Part shown: positions 8,237-17,098 of the stretch, in pieces
Layout: the number at the start of each line of letters is the position of its first letter
Position numbering within the stretch: the first letter of the stretch is position 1
The notes under the pieces: generated by a model
Database searches by the model: none
Seen by the model: the letters and a program-made list of their open reading frames with translations, nothing else
Told to the model about the DNA's origin: nothing
Assembly: GCA_003260345.1 (NCBI GenBank)
Contig: MORC01000001.1
Location: forward strand, 186,001 to 250,000
DNA from: Candidatus Gracilibacteria bacterium GN02-873
GTDB taxonomy: Bacteria > Patescibacteriota > Gracilibacteria > BD1-5 > UBA2023
Direction: 5' to 3'
Length of the DNA stretch: 64,000 nt
Translations under genes and position numbers: made by a program

Positions 8237-9262
8237 TTAAAATTGTTTCAAAAATCGGATATCTGCATGCATAAAATATCGCATATCTGGAATTCCATAT
8301 TTTATCATCACAAGACGATTGAGTCCGAAACCAAAGGCAAAACCAGAATATTTTTTAGGATCAATGCCTCCTTCTTCAAGAACATGTGGATGAATAAGTC
8401 CAGCTCCCATGAATTCAATCCAGCCAGAGCCCTTACAAACACGACAATTTTTGTCGTGACCACCACAGAATGGGCAAGAAAAATCAACTTCCATTCCAGG
8501 TTCTACAAAAGGAAAATATCCAGGACGCATACGGATTTTTACTTCTTTTCCAAAAAGATCAGAAAGCATCGTGGTAATTGTGTATTTCAAATTTCCAAGA
8601 CTAATATTTTCGTCCACCACAACGCCTTCTACCTGATAAAATGTATTATCATGTGTTGCATCTACATCTTCATTTCGAAAAACTCGACCTGGAATAATTG
8701 CGCGAATGGGAGTTTTTTTATTTCGAAAAATAAGATTTTGCATACAAGAAGTTTGTGTTGCCAAAACATTTCCATTTCCTTCAAGCCAAAAAGTATCCTG
8801 CATATCACGTGCTGGATGCGTTTTTGGGACGTTTACCGCATCAAAATTGAGATATTCTGTCGTGAGATCGCTTGATTGATAAATATCAAATCCCATTCGC
8901 AAAAAACTATCCTCAACTTCTTTTTGGATGATAGTAATAGGGTGGAGACTTCCATTAAAAACGGGTGCGGGTGCAGTCACATCTTCATATTCTTGCTCGA
9001 TTTTTTCAGCAATTTTGATTTGTTTGATTTGTTCTTTTTTTTCATCAAAAGCGAGATTGAGACGATCACGAAGCGTGTTAGCGAGGGTTCCAATTTCAGA
9101 ACGTTCCTCACCAGAAAGATTTTTTAGACCCTTCAAAATGTGTGTGAGTGAACCATTTTTTCCGAGAATCGTATTTTTGTAATCAATGAGTTCGTTTTCA
9201 GAAGTCACATTTTCAAGCCCTTCAAGGGCACTTTTTTCAAGATTTTGTAATTCTGTTTTCAT
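8237..9262 (-). CDS. pheS: Phenylalanine--tRNA ligase alpha subunit
   Basis: The catalytic subunit that charges tRNA-Phe. The 341 residues have the N-terminal coiled-coil arm (about 1-85), then the class II core: HPITIIQKEVEDSFLRMGF, DTFWLEGNGNVLATQTSCMQ, the RVFRNEDVDATHDNTFYQVEG motif 2 region, RPGYFPFVEPGMEVD, a cysteine-bearing insert (CPFCGGHDKNCRVCKGSGW) and the closing GFGLNRLVMIKYGIPDMR (motif 3). No internal TGA. pheT is not in the window. It starts three bases after the dnaN stop, so the two are probably co-transcribed. Confidence 0.97.
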   Translation of the reverse strand: MKTELQNLEKSALEGLENVTSENELIDYKNTILGKNGSLTHILKGLKNLSGEERSEIGTLANTLRDRLNLAFDEKKEQIKQIKIAEKIEQEYEDVTAPAPVFNGSLHPITIIQKEVEDSFLRMGFDIYQSSDLTTEYLNFDAVNVPKTHPARDMQDTFWLEGNGNVLATQTSCMQNLIFRNKKTPIRAIIPGRVFRNEDVDATHDNTFYQVEGVVVDENISLGNLKYTITTMLSDLFGKEVKIRMRPGYFPFVEPGMEVDFSCPFCGGHDKNCRVCKGSGWIEFMGAGLIHPHVLEEGGIDPKKYSGFAFGFGLNRLVMIKYGIPDMRYFMHADIRFLKQF

Positions 9263-9265
9263 AAA

Positions 9266-10390
9266 TTAAATTTTGAGAGGCATAATAAGATGGCGGTATT
9301 CTTGCGTGGAAGAATTTTCGGTAGCAACGCCACGAATCACGATAGGGGAGAGAGGATTTTTGTATTCAAAACTCACATAATCGTCGCGAATCACATTCAA
9401 CACAGCAAGTAAATAAGTGCTGTTAATTCCAACGGTATCATCTTTTCATTCGACTGTTCCGGAAATTGTACGATTACTTGCTCCCATATCTGTGTCGCCC
9501 GTAAAAATTTCGATTTTTCCTTCAGAAAGCGAACGAATACGGATATTGTGATTATTTTTTTGTGCGACCAAATCTACTTGCTTGAGAGCGTTGATAAATT
9601 CTGTACGCAAAACGGTACTTTTGGTCTGAAATTCTTTTGGAAAAAAGGCATTATATTCAGGAAACTTTCCAGAAAGCAGGCGAGAAGTCATTTTTACAGC
9701 GCCAATGTGAATGAGAATTTGTGATTCTTGTGTGAAAATTTCTACTTCTTTGATATTTTCTGTATTCATCAAATGTGATAATTCGAGTGCTGTTCGTTTT
9801 GGAATGATGATTGGTTGGTGCGAAATTGGATTTTTTGGAACCAAAGAATAATCTGATAAACGAAAACTATCCGTTGATGCAAAAATAAGTTTTTCTCCCG
9901 TTGCATTCATATAAATTCCGGCAAGCATCGGACGAACATTTCCTTCAGCAGCGGAAAAAATAGTTTTATCAATCGCGCCACGAAAATCTTCTGCATTTAA
10001 AATAATGGGATTTTCTTCCGCAATCATTGGGATGCTTGGGAATTTTTCTGGATCCATACCATGAAGTTTTGTGCGCCCACCATTGGTAATAATAGAAGCA
10101 CTCCCGCCACCTTCATAATCAAGTGTAATTTCAGGATCTTGTACAAGTGACACATAGGAAAGCAAAAATTTTGCCGAAAGTGTAAATCTTCCAGGATTTT
10201 CCACTTCGACACCTTCCTTAACACTATATTCAATCGACATTTCCAAATTGTTTCCCGTAAAAGTAACTTCCTCGTATCCTGCATCAATCATGATATTTTC
10301 AAGAATTGGTGAAAGATTGGAAGTGCTCGCAGCTCGACTGGCTGCATCAATGGCTTTTCGGAAAATATCCGTTTTGATTCGAAATCGCAT
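9266..10390 (-). CDS. dnaN: DNA polymerase III sliding clamp (beta subunit)
   Basis: DnaN is the ring clamp that holds replicative polymerase on DNA. The 374 residues show the three-domain pattern: MRFRIKTDIFRKAIDAASRA, NLEMSIEYSV, FRLSDYSLV, IIPKRTALELSHL and SRLLSGKFPEY. A TGA codon (VEGKDD) must be glycine to reach the real C-terminus, YRHLIMPLKI, which matches the conserved clamp ending. Stopping at the TGA would remove about 60 residues. The start at 10390 gives the family N-terminus; the upstream in-frame ATG at 10450 adds an unconserved hydrophobic stretch. Confidence 0.96.
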
Positions 10391-10468
10391 AAAAATCAAG
10401 AGAAATAAAATTCTTTCGCTACAGAGTAACGAAAAACAAAAAAAAATCAACTTTTCTCAAGAGTTTTT

Positions 10469-10496
10469 TTGCGTTTTTGAAAAAAATCAATATACT
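10469..10496 (+). promoter_or_regulatory. Promoter of the Nudix gene
   Basis: TTGCGT (10469-10474), 16 bases, TATACT (10491-10496), about 30 bases before the ATG. It lies in the divergent interval with dnaN. Confidence 0.6.
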
Positions 10497-10528
10497 GCCG
10501 AAGATTTTTAATTTTTTTATACTTTGAT

Positions 10529-10978
10529 ATGACAGAACTTCATGAAAAAAGTGCTGGTGGTATCGTGTATAGAAAGCGAAATAATACTTTAGAAATTCTT
10601 CTTTTGGCTTGGAAAAATGCTCGTGGCGACACAGAATATGTACTTCCCAAAGGACATATTGAAAATGATGAAACTGCCGCAGAAACCGCCCTGCGTGAGA
10701 TTTCAGAGGAAACAGGACTGAATACAGAATTTTTGGAGGTTATCAAATTTATGAATACGATCAATTATTCTTTCATAGCTGGTCACATGGAAGGATCGCC
10801 GATGATTCATAAAGAAGTTTCACTTTTTCTCGTTCGATATACCGGTAGCGATGAGCCTCGGCCTCGTCGTGAAGAGCGTTTTATTGGTTACAAATGGTTT
10901 GAACCAGAGCGACTCAAAGATATTTTCATAAAACCTGACGTTTTTGGTTTTATTGAAAAAAATAAACATTTTATGTAA
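10529..10978 (+). CDS. Nudix hydrolase (diadenosine-polyphosphate / MutT type)
   Basis: Nudix enzymes cleave nucleoside diphosphates linked to another group. The 149 residues contain a complete Nudix box, GHIENDETAAETALREISEE followed by TG (about residues 42-63), with the metal-binding REISEE core. The N-terminus KSAGGIVYRKRNNTLEILLL and the body YVLPKGHIE resemble diadenosine tetraphosphatase-type members. The substrate cannot be read from the sequence. No TGA. The next gene starts five bases after its stop. Confidence 0.9.
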   Translation: MTELHEKSAGGIVYRKRNNTLEILLLAWKNARGDTEYVLPKGHIENDETAAETALREISEETGLNTEFLEVIKFMNTINYSFIAGHMEGSPMIHKEVSLFLVRYTGSDEPRPRREERFIGYKWFEPERLKDIFIKPDVFGFIEKNKHFM

Positions 10979-10982
10979 TATT

Positions 10983-11441
10983 ATGGAATTCCTTTATAAA
11001 AATAATACAATCACTATTTCATCTGAGAAAAAAAATATTATCCTCGAAAAAAATCATGTCGATTTGGATGGCCTTCAGATTGAGTGTGCAGGCGAATATG
11101 AAAAATCGGGATTTTTGATGTATGTTCGCGAGGATCAAAAAATTCATTATTATATGTTTCGTGTAGAAGGTTTTTGGATTGGATATATTCCAGAAATTCC
11201 TACAGAAATTGACGCGAAAATTTTTGATTTTTTTGGCCAACTCGATGTTTTGGTGGCTCCATTTTCTAAGACAGAACAAAAATTTTTGGAACAAATTGAA
11301 CCGAAAATGCTCGTAACATTTGCACCAACTGGCTCAGATTTAGTAGCCGTTTTGGGTGCAGAAATTGCTTCCGGAAATAATTATAAACTCAAAAATCAGG
11401 ATATCTCACAAGATAAGACTTCTCTCGTTATTTTGCAGTAA
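10983..11441 (+). CDS. Metallo-beta-lactamase-fold-like protein, lacking zinc motif
   Basis: The 152 residues contain ECAGEYEKSGFLMYV, a stretch similar to the GEYE segment of UlaG-like MBL proteins, and alternating beta strands (YYMFRVEGFWIGYIPEI, LDVLVAPFSKTEQ, KMLVTFAPTG). The HXHXDH zinc motif is absent, so a hydrolytic role is doubtful. I infer a degenerate MBL-fold protein; a different beta-rich fold is possible. The start at 10983 follows the Nudix stop. The nearest upstream in-frame ATG (10944) lies inside that gene. Confidence 0.45.
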   Translation: MEFLYKNNTITISSEKKNIILEKNHVDLDGLQIECAGEYEKSGFLMYVREDQKIHYYMFRVEGFWIGYIPEIPTEIDAKIFDFFGQLDVLVAPFSKTEQKFLEQIEPKMLVTFAPTGSDLVAVLGAEIASGNNYKLKNQDISQDKTSLVILQ

Positions 11442-11562
11442 TTTGAGAATTTTTAAACAATAATTTTTGATGACTTTTTGAAAAAATTTTTCATAAAAAA
11501 TTTGTAAAAAATATTTCAAAAATCTACAAAACCATTTTTTCTGAAAAAAAGTTGAGAAAAAT

Positions 11563-11590
11563 TTGATTTTTTTTTGGATTTTTATATACT
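11563..11590 (+). promoter_or_regulatory. Promoter of the atpBEFHAG operon
   Basis: TTGATT (11563-11568), 16 bases, TATACT (11585-11590). The ATG of atpB lies 24 bases downstream, without an SD. Confidence 0.65.
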
Positions 11591-11613
11591 TCCGTCGAAA
11601 AAGTATTTATTTT

Positions 11614-12444
11614 ATGGCGACAGCAACTACTCATTCTCTCGAAACCGCAACTCAAGCGGCACATTCTGGTCCTCATATTCCTGGGATTTCTGGGGATCAA
11701 CTCTGGGAAATTGCAGGAATTCCTATTACCAATACCGTTCTTTCGACTTGGATTTTTATGGTAGTACTTTTCGTGTTGGTGGCAATTTTTTATACTGCTA
11801 TCAAAACAAAGGCTTTTCCTCGCCTCAAAAGTATGGGGCTTGATCTTGTGAATCGGCTTGATACCTTTACGACTGAGACAGTTGGCGATAAAAAATATGC
11901 GCGACTCTATTTTCCAATGCTCTGAGGATTTTTTGCTTTTATTTTACTTGCGAATTTTTTTGGATTGATTCTTGATTGGGTTGGGCTTGTAAGTCCGGCA
12001 TTGCACCATTATTTGCGACCATTTAACTCTGATATGGGAACAACACTTGCGCTCGCTCTCGTAGTGATTATTGTATCTCATATTGCAGGTATGATGCGAA
12101 AGGGCTTGATGGGCCACTGGAAACATTTTCTATTTAATTTTTCTGGACACACTATTATTGAAAAAGTAATCAATGTTCCAGTTGGTTGGATTCACTTTTT
12201 GGGAGAATTCTCTCGCATTTTGTCACTCTCTGTTCGACTTTTTGCCAATATTTTTGCGGGTGTGGCCTTGATTATGGTAATGCAATACCTCGGAAACATG
12301 ATTGGAATGGGTGGACTTGGAGGAATCGTTGTTTTGCCAATTTGGTTCTTTGAATTGCTTGTGGCTTGTATCCAAGCATTCATCTTCTCTCTCCTTTCTT
12401 GTATTTATATCAAAGAATCTGTGACTCTCATTGAAGGTCACTAA
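11614..12444 (+). CDS. atpB: F-type ATP synthase subunit a
   Basis: Subunit a forms the proton half-channels next to the c-ring. The 276 residues have five or so membrane segments. The key region is FSRILSLSVRLFANIFAG, with the essential channel arginine in SVRLFAN. The last helices (GGIVVLPIWFFELLVACIQ, AFIFSLLSCIYI) are also typical. One TGA (11923-11925, in PMLGGFFAF) is read as glycine; it is the only TGA in the ATP synthase genes. The start at 11614 gives MATATTHSLE; upstream in-frame ATGs lie inside the promoter. Confidence 0.95.
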
Positions 12445-12540
12445 TTCTCAAATTTTTGAAAATTTGGCGTGAAAATATTTTGAGAAAAATATTTTCCTCC
12501 TGACTTTCAGGGATTTCATTTATTTTTTTTCTTTTTTATT

Positions 12541-12747
12541 ATGGTTGCTCTTGCAAAAGGTCTTGCTCTTCTTGCTCTTATTGGTCCAGCTCTTGCGATT
12601 GGTCTTATCGGTAAAAGTGCTATGGAAGCGATTGGTCGTAATCCATCTGCTGCGAAAGAAGTATTTACTCCTATGCTTATGGCTCTTGCGTTTGCGGAAC
12701 TTCTTGGTCTTCTTGCGTTCCTTTCTCTTTTCCTTCTTACAGCGTAA
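12541..12747 (+). CDS. atpE: F-type ATP synthase subunit c
   Basis: The 68-residue hairpin of two membrane helices forms the rotor ring. Helix 1 has the glycine-rich LIGPALAIGLIG, the polar loop is AIGRNPSA, and helix 2 carries the ion-binding glutamate in LAFAELLGLLAF. There is no glutamine in helix 1 and no Ser/Thr after the glutamate, so the Na+ signature is missing and the ring is probably H+-specific. Length and spacing are normal. Confidence 0.96.
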   Translation: MVALAKGLALLALIGPALAIGLIGKSAMEAIGRNPSAAKEVFTPMLMALAFAELLGLLAFLSLFLLTA

Positions 12748-12795
12748 TTCGGCGTAATTTTCGTTTTCAGCTTATTTAATTGACTTTCTTTTTCT

Positions 12796-13272
12796 ATGGC
12801 AGACTTGATTCATGTACCAACGCTTGTGATTCAGGCAATTAATCTTGGTATTATCGTATTTGTACTATGGAAATTCTTTTTCAAGCCGTATTTGGCGTTT
12901 CTTGATGTGGAAGCACAAAAACGCATAAAGCTTGAAGAGGATATTTCATCGAGTGCTCACATTGTTGATGCAGCTCGCACAGAAGCTGAAAAAATTCGCG
13001 ATGATGCTCGTATTGACGCAAAAACGATGGCAAATGAAATCGTAGAAAATGCTCGAAAAGAAGCTGAAACTATTCGAACTGAGGCTGCTACTGAGGCAGA
13101 ACTTGCTCGAAAAAAAGGATTTGCTGATGTGGAACATGAGCGAAAAGTTCTTGCTGATACAATGAAACAAAAAGTTCTCGATGTTGCTCTCAAGATGAAT
13201 GAAAAACTTTTTGGAAAAAACGAGGCGAACGAACAATTTCTCAAAAATTCTCATAAAGATATCAATTTTTAA
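12796..13272 (+). CDS. atpF: F-type ATP synthase subunit b
   Basis: The peripheral-stalk subunit. Of the 158 residues, an N-terminal membrane anchor (IQAINLGIIVFVLWKFFFKP, about residues 12-31) is followed by a long charged helix with alanine/glutamate heptads (AARTEAEKIRDDARIDAK) that dimerises and reaches up to F1. It lies between the c and delta genes as in standard operons. No TGA. Confidence 0.92.
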   Translation: MADLIHVPTLVIQAINLGIIVFVLWKFFFKPYLAFLDVEAQKRIKLEEDISSSAHIVDAARTEAEKIRDDARIDAKTMANEIVENARKEAETIRTEAATEAELARKKGFADVEHERKVLADTMKQKVLDVALKMNEKLFGKNEANEQFLKNSHKDINF

Positions 13273-13274
13273 TT

Positions 13275-13619
13275 ATGGTTACTCAAAATCTCAACCAGTA
13301 CTCTCGAGAAGATTTGGAAAATGTTTTGATTGTTTTGAAAGATTATAGAAATTCTCTCAAGCAAATCGGAAAACGCTCAGAGCTTTCTCATCCAAAACAC
13401 AAGCAAGCAAAATTTTTTCGAGTGGAACACACGGCAGCGATTTCTCAAGAATTTTTGGAAAAATTTTTTGGTGAAGCGGTGAAAAAATTTTTCCCAGACG
13501 CGCCAGAAAATACTGAACGAAGATTTGTTCAGAATGAAAAAATTATCGGAGGAATTCGTATATTTTATGGAGATGATATGGTGGATTTGTCATTTCAGGA
13601 TTTTGCTCACACTCTTTAA
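13275..13619 (+). CDS. atpH: Short F-type ATP synthase delta-like subunit
   Basis: The position between subunit b and alpha genes and the C-terminal GGIRIFYGDDMVDLSFQDF, which matches the delta-subunit ending (GGxxIRxGDxxxDxS), identify it. The product is 114 residues against the usual 175-180, so one of the two domains, probably part of the N-terminal helical bundle that caps alpha, is missing or strongly reduced. The start ATG lies two bases after the atpF stop and no longer in-frame start exists. How F1 is tied to the stalk with such a small delta is unclear. Confidence 0.75.
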   Translation: MVTQNLNQYSREDLENVLIVLKDYRNSLKQIGKRSELSHPKHKQAKFFRVEHTAAISQEFLEKFFGEAVKKFFPDAPENTERRFVQNEKIIGGIRIFYGDDMVDLSFQDFAHTL

Positions 13620-13651
13620 TCCATCTTTATTTCAATATTTAATGCTTTTTT

Positions 13652-15175
13652 ATGTCTCATAATTCTGTAGCACTCGCGGAGGAACTGATCCGTGATATAG
13701 AAGCCCGACTTGATAGCACAGAAATTGCCCCAGAACGCAAAAATTCTGGAGTTGTTTCGTATCTTGGTGATGGAATTGCTAAAGTAGTTGGCCTCTCAGA
13801 CATTGCATACAACGAAGTGGTAGAATTTGAATCTGGTGCTCGTGGTGTGGCAATGAATCTGGAAGAACACTTTGTTGGTGTGGTGGTACTTTCTGGTTTT
13901 TCCACAATTCATGAAGGAATGGTGGCAACAGCGTCTGGAAAAATTCTTGAAATTCCTGTAGGGAAAAATCTTCTTGGACGCGTAGTTGATCCACTTGGAA
14001 ATCCGATTGATGGACTTGGAGAAATTCAGGCTACTGAATATTATCCATCAGAACGCGTGGCTACAGGCGTGATGAGTCGTAAATCCGTTCATGAACCATT
14101 GGCTACTGGTCTTAAGGCGATTGATGCTTTGGTACCAATTGGTCGTGGACAGCGAGAATTGATTATTGGTGATCGTCAAACTGGTAAAACTCAGGTGGCG
14201 ATTGATACAATTTTGAATCAAAAAGGAACTGGCGTGAAGTGTATTTATGTAGCTATTGGTCAGAAGGATTCAAAAGTAGTTGCTATCACAGAAGAGCTTC
14301 GTAAAGCTGGTGCCATGGATTATACAATTGTGGTATCTGCTGGTGCTTCTTCTCCTGCTGCGATGCAGTGGTTGGCTCCATACGCTGGTGCGGCTATGGG
14401 TGAGTATTTTATGTTCAATGGAGAGCATGCACTTATTGTGTATGATGATTTGACAAAACATGCAAATGCATATCGTGAAATGTCGCTTCTTCTTCGTCGT
14501 CCACCTGGGCGTGAAGCCTATCCTGGTGATGTATTCTACCTTCATTCTCGTCTTTTGGAACGAGCTGCGAAATTGAATGATGAATTGGGTGCTGGTTCTT
14601 TGACGGCACTTCCAATTATTGAAACTCAAGCTGGCGATATCTCTGCATATGTCCCTACGAATGTGATTTCTATTACTGATGGACAGATTTTCCTAGAATC
14701 CGGACTCTTCAATGCTGGTATCAAGCCCGCGATTAATGTCGGAAACTCTGTATCTCGTGTGGGTGGCTCTGCTCAGACAAAAGCGATGAAAAAGAATGCT
14801 GGTAGTCTCAAATTGACATTGGCTCAGTTCCGTGAGCTCGAAGCCTTCTCTCAATTTGCTTCTGATTTGGATGCTGATACAAAGAAACAATTGGAACGTG
14901 GAAAACGCATGGTAGAAATTCTCAAACAAGGAATTTATTCTCCAATTGCTTTCGAAAAACAAACTTGTATCATTTTTGCTGGAAATAATGGCTATCTTGA
15001 TGTGATTGCTGTTGATGATGTTTTGGACTACGAAAAAGAATTATACTTGGCACTTGAACGCGAAGGAACAATTTTGAATGCAATTCGTGAAACGAAAGAT
15101 TTCTCTGATGAAACAAAAGAATCACTTATGAAATTCCTTGATGATTTTGCAAAAGTATTTGGTTCTAAAAAATAA
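13652..15175 (+). CDS. atpA: F-type ATP synthase subunit alpha
   Basis: The non-catalytic nucleotide-binding subunit of F1. The 507 residues include the P-loop GDRQTGKT (about residue 171-178), ALIVYDDLTKHA, YREMSLLLRRPPGREAYPGD, and SVSRVGGSAQTKAMK with the arginine that reaches the catalytic site. It is fully collinear with the family, uses many GGT and GGA glycine codons and no TGA. Confidence 0.98.
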   Translation: MSHNSVALAEELIRDIEARLDSTEIAPERKNSGVVSYLGDGIAKVVGLSDIAYNEVVEFESGARGVAMNLEEHFVGVVVLSGFSTIHEGMVATASGKILEIPVGKNLLGRVVDPLGNPIDGLGEIQATEYYPSERVATGVMSRKSVHEPLATGLKAIDALVPIGRGQRELIIGDRQTGKTQVAIDTILNQKGTGVKCIYVAIGQKDSKVVAITEELRKAGAMDYTIVVSAGASSPAAMQWLAPYAGAAMGEYFMFNGEHALIVYDDLTKHANAYREMSLLLRRPPGREAYPGDVFYLHSRLLERAAKLNDELGAGSLTALPIIETQAGDISAYVPTNVISITDGQIFLESGLFNAGIKPAINVGNSVSRVGGSAQTKAMKKNAGSLKLTLAQFRELEAFSQFASDLDADTKKQLERGKRMVEILKQGIYSPIAFEKQTCIIFAGNNGYLDVIAVDDVLDYEKELYLALEREGTILNAIRETKDFSDETKESLMKFLDDFAKVFGSKK

Positions 15176-15188
15176 TTTTTAATTCATT

Positions 15189-16097
15189 ATGGCTGCTGGA
15201 AAAGAGATTAAATCCCGTATTAAAACGGTAAAAAATACTGGAAAAATTACCAAAGCGATGGAGCTTATTTCAACGGTCAAAATGAAAAAAGCTCAAGAAA
15301 ATGTCCTCCAACTTCGCTCGTTTGCGATGGCGGCACTTTCAATTTTGAAAACGATTTCCAGTGATGAAAATATTTTCAAAAAATATACTATTGCACCAAA
15401 TACTCAAAAGGAACTCATTGTTGTAATTGCTTCGCAAAAAGGATTGTGTGGTGGATACAATGTGAATACTTTTAAAAAAGTGATGGAATATTTGCACCGC
15501 GAAGGTGGTGGATATGCTCGTGACAATGATTTCGTGGTTATTGGAAAACGTGCTCGTGATTTTATTCTTCGGATGAATCAGAATATGATTGCTGATTATT
15601 CTGATGAAATCAAGGATCCTACTACAATTTCAGAAGCTCGATCTGTTGTGCGATTTTTGTTGGACGCGTGGAATTCTGGAAAATATTCCAAAATTTCAAT
15701 CGTCTATAATCACTATGTTTCAGCCATTTCTCAGCTTCCAGTCGTAAAACCAATTTTTCCATTTCAGGAAAAAGAAATTACAGATTTCTTAAATCGTATT
15801 TCTGGCGACGAGACTCAGAAAGATTCGCATGAAAATATTGACTTCATTATTGAACCAAATCCAGAAACGATTTTGGATTATGTGGTTCCAATGATTTTGG
15901 ATGCAATGGTATATGAAACAATTCTTGAAGCTCGCGCTTCAGAACATGCTGCTCGCATGGTTGCGATGAAAAATGCAAAAGATGCAGCAAGCAAAAAGGC
16001 TGGTGCTTTGACACTCATTTACAACAAGGCACGACAATCAGCTATTACAACAGAGATCACAGAAATTGTCTCTGGAGTGGAATCTATGAAAGAATAA
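15189..16097 (+). CDS. atpG: F-type ATP synthase subunit gamma
   Basis: The central rotor shaft. The 302 residues show the conserved N-terminal helix (KEIKSRIKTVKNTGKITKAM followed by ELISTVKMKKAQ) and C-terminal helix (EARASEHAARMVAMKNAKDA), which together form the coiled coil inside the alpha3beta3 ring, plus the Rossmann-like middle with SQKGLCGGYN. It ends this part of the operon; an intrinsic terminator follows instead of atpD. Confidence 0.97.
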   Translation: MAAGKEIKSRIKTVKNTGKITKAMELISTVKMKKAQENVLQLRSFAMAALSILKTISSDENIFKKYTIAPNTQKELIVVIASQKGLCGGYNVNTFKKVMEYLHREGGGYARDNDFVVIGKRARDFILRMNQNMIADYSDEIKDPTTISEARSVVRFLLDAWNSGKYSKISIVYNHYVSAISQLPVVKPIFPFQEKEITDFLNRISGDETQKDSHENIDFIIEPNPETILDYVVPMILDAMVYETILEARASEHAARMVAMKNAKDAASKKAGALTLIYNKARQSAITTEITEIVSGVESMKE

Positions 16098-16116
16098 TTG
16101 TGATAAAGGCTTTAAA

Positions 16117-16148
16117 AAATCCTCTTGGTCAGGGGATTTTATTTTTTC
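16117..16148 (+). terminator. Intrinsic terminator after atpG
   Basis: Stem AATCCTC / GGGGATT with TTGGTCA loop and T-rich tail. It is nearly the same hairpin as the one after atpC at 23801. Confidence 0.8.
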
Positions 16149-16225
16149 GTGATAACATTTGACATTTTAAAAATTGTATGAAATAATTATATTGGCTTAA
16201 AGAAAATTATTATAATTATGAATTT

Positions 16226-17038
16226 ATGGACTCAAATTCTCCTTCTTCATTGCTCAAATCGGTTGCTGAGTATGCGGCTTTTAATAATGCAGAAAAGAAA
16301 ATTGCTCTTTTGTGGAATCAAAAAAATATCACGAAAACACAGGGCAATAGTGTAAAAGTAGAAACACAGATTGACTGAGTGCGAGATATTATATATGAAC
16401 TTCTCACGACTAATCCTGATTTCTATATTCGAAATAATCAGGATAAAGATTTTTGCATGAATTTCTATAAATGACATGCTGAGGAAAGGAATTATTATAA
16501 TACACTGCTTACTGGTCTTGAAAAAAAATATGATACATTGGACAATTGAGGGTGGTTTCAAATGCAGTGTACAGATTTTCCTAAGAATCCGGAAGGGTAT
16601 ACATTCAAATGTTATAGAACACTTGATGCCCAAAAATTGGAGGCTTTGAATTTTGATACGATAGATTGGCTCTATCAGAGATTACAACAGATAGGAAAAA
16701 AATTTGAGTCGCGTATTACTTTTAAAATTCCAAGAGGTTTTACAGCATTCGCAGCACATAATGATAATTTAGTGGTTCATGCTTCTGACGAGCGTTGTAT
16801 GAATGAAATACAGTATGTTCTCGATGAATGGGAAAGAACGATGGGGGTGCCAATGTTGAGTCGACACTATTCGCGAACGAAGTTGGCAGTGGACAGAAAT
16901 CAGAATTCTTTCTCAAGCTTCATTGCTCAACATTATGCAGAACAATTACTGACGGGCAAATATTCTATTCAAGCTATTCTTCTTGGCGCGATAGAAGCTT
17001 CAAGTACACAGGGTTTTACATCAAAAAAATCCTCGTAA
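16226..17038 (+). CDS. Unknown protein
   Basis: A 270-residue protein I do not recognise, with three TGA glycines (IDGVRD, YKGHAE, DNGGWF). It is soluble-looking: an N-terminal helical part (SLLKSVAEYAAFNNAEKKIA), a middle with GYTFKCYRTLDAQKLEAL, then a beta-rich stretch (SRITFKIPRGFTAFAAHNDN, LVVHASDERCMNEIQYVLDE) and a helical end (FIAQHYAEQLLTGKYS). The strand after GYTFKCYR and the later VVHASD loosely recall effector-like HopA1 proteins, but too weakly to name. The ATG at 16226 follows an AT-rich leader. It sits in the gap between the two halves of the ATP synthase gene set. Confidence 0.8.
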
Positions 17039-17072
17039 TATTTTTTCGTCGTTTCATATTCGATAATTTAAA

Positions 17073-17098
17073 AAATTCCCTGGTAGGGAATTTTATTT
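17073..17098. terminator. Bidirectional intrinsic terminator
   Basis: Stem AAATTCCC / GGGAATTT with loop TGGTA, between the convergent unknown gene and the Na/Pi cotransporter gene. The terminator includes the cotransporter stop codon. Confidence 0.75.

Noticed and set aside
8243..8875. Long plus-strand frame antisense to pheS
   Set aside because: Shadow of a well-conserved gene; translation rich in Ile/Asn/Lys with no motif.
16226..17038. Naming the unknown gene as a HopA1-like effector
   Set aside because: Resemblance is limited to a loose strand pattern; a profile search would be needed.
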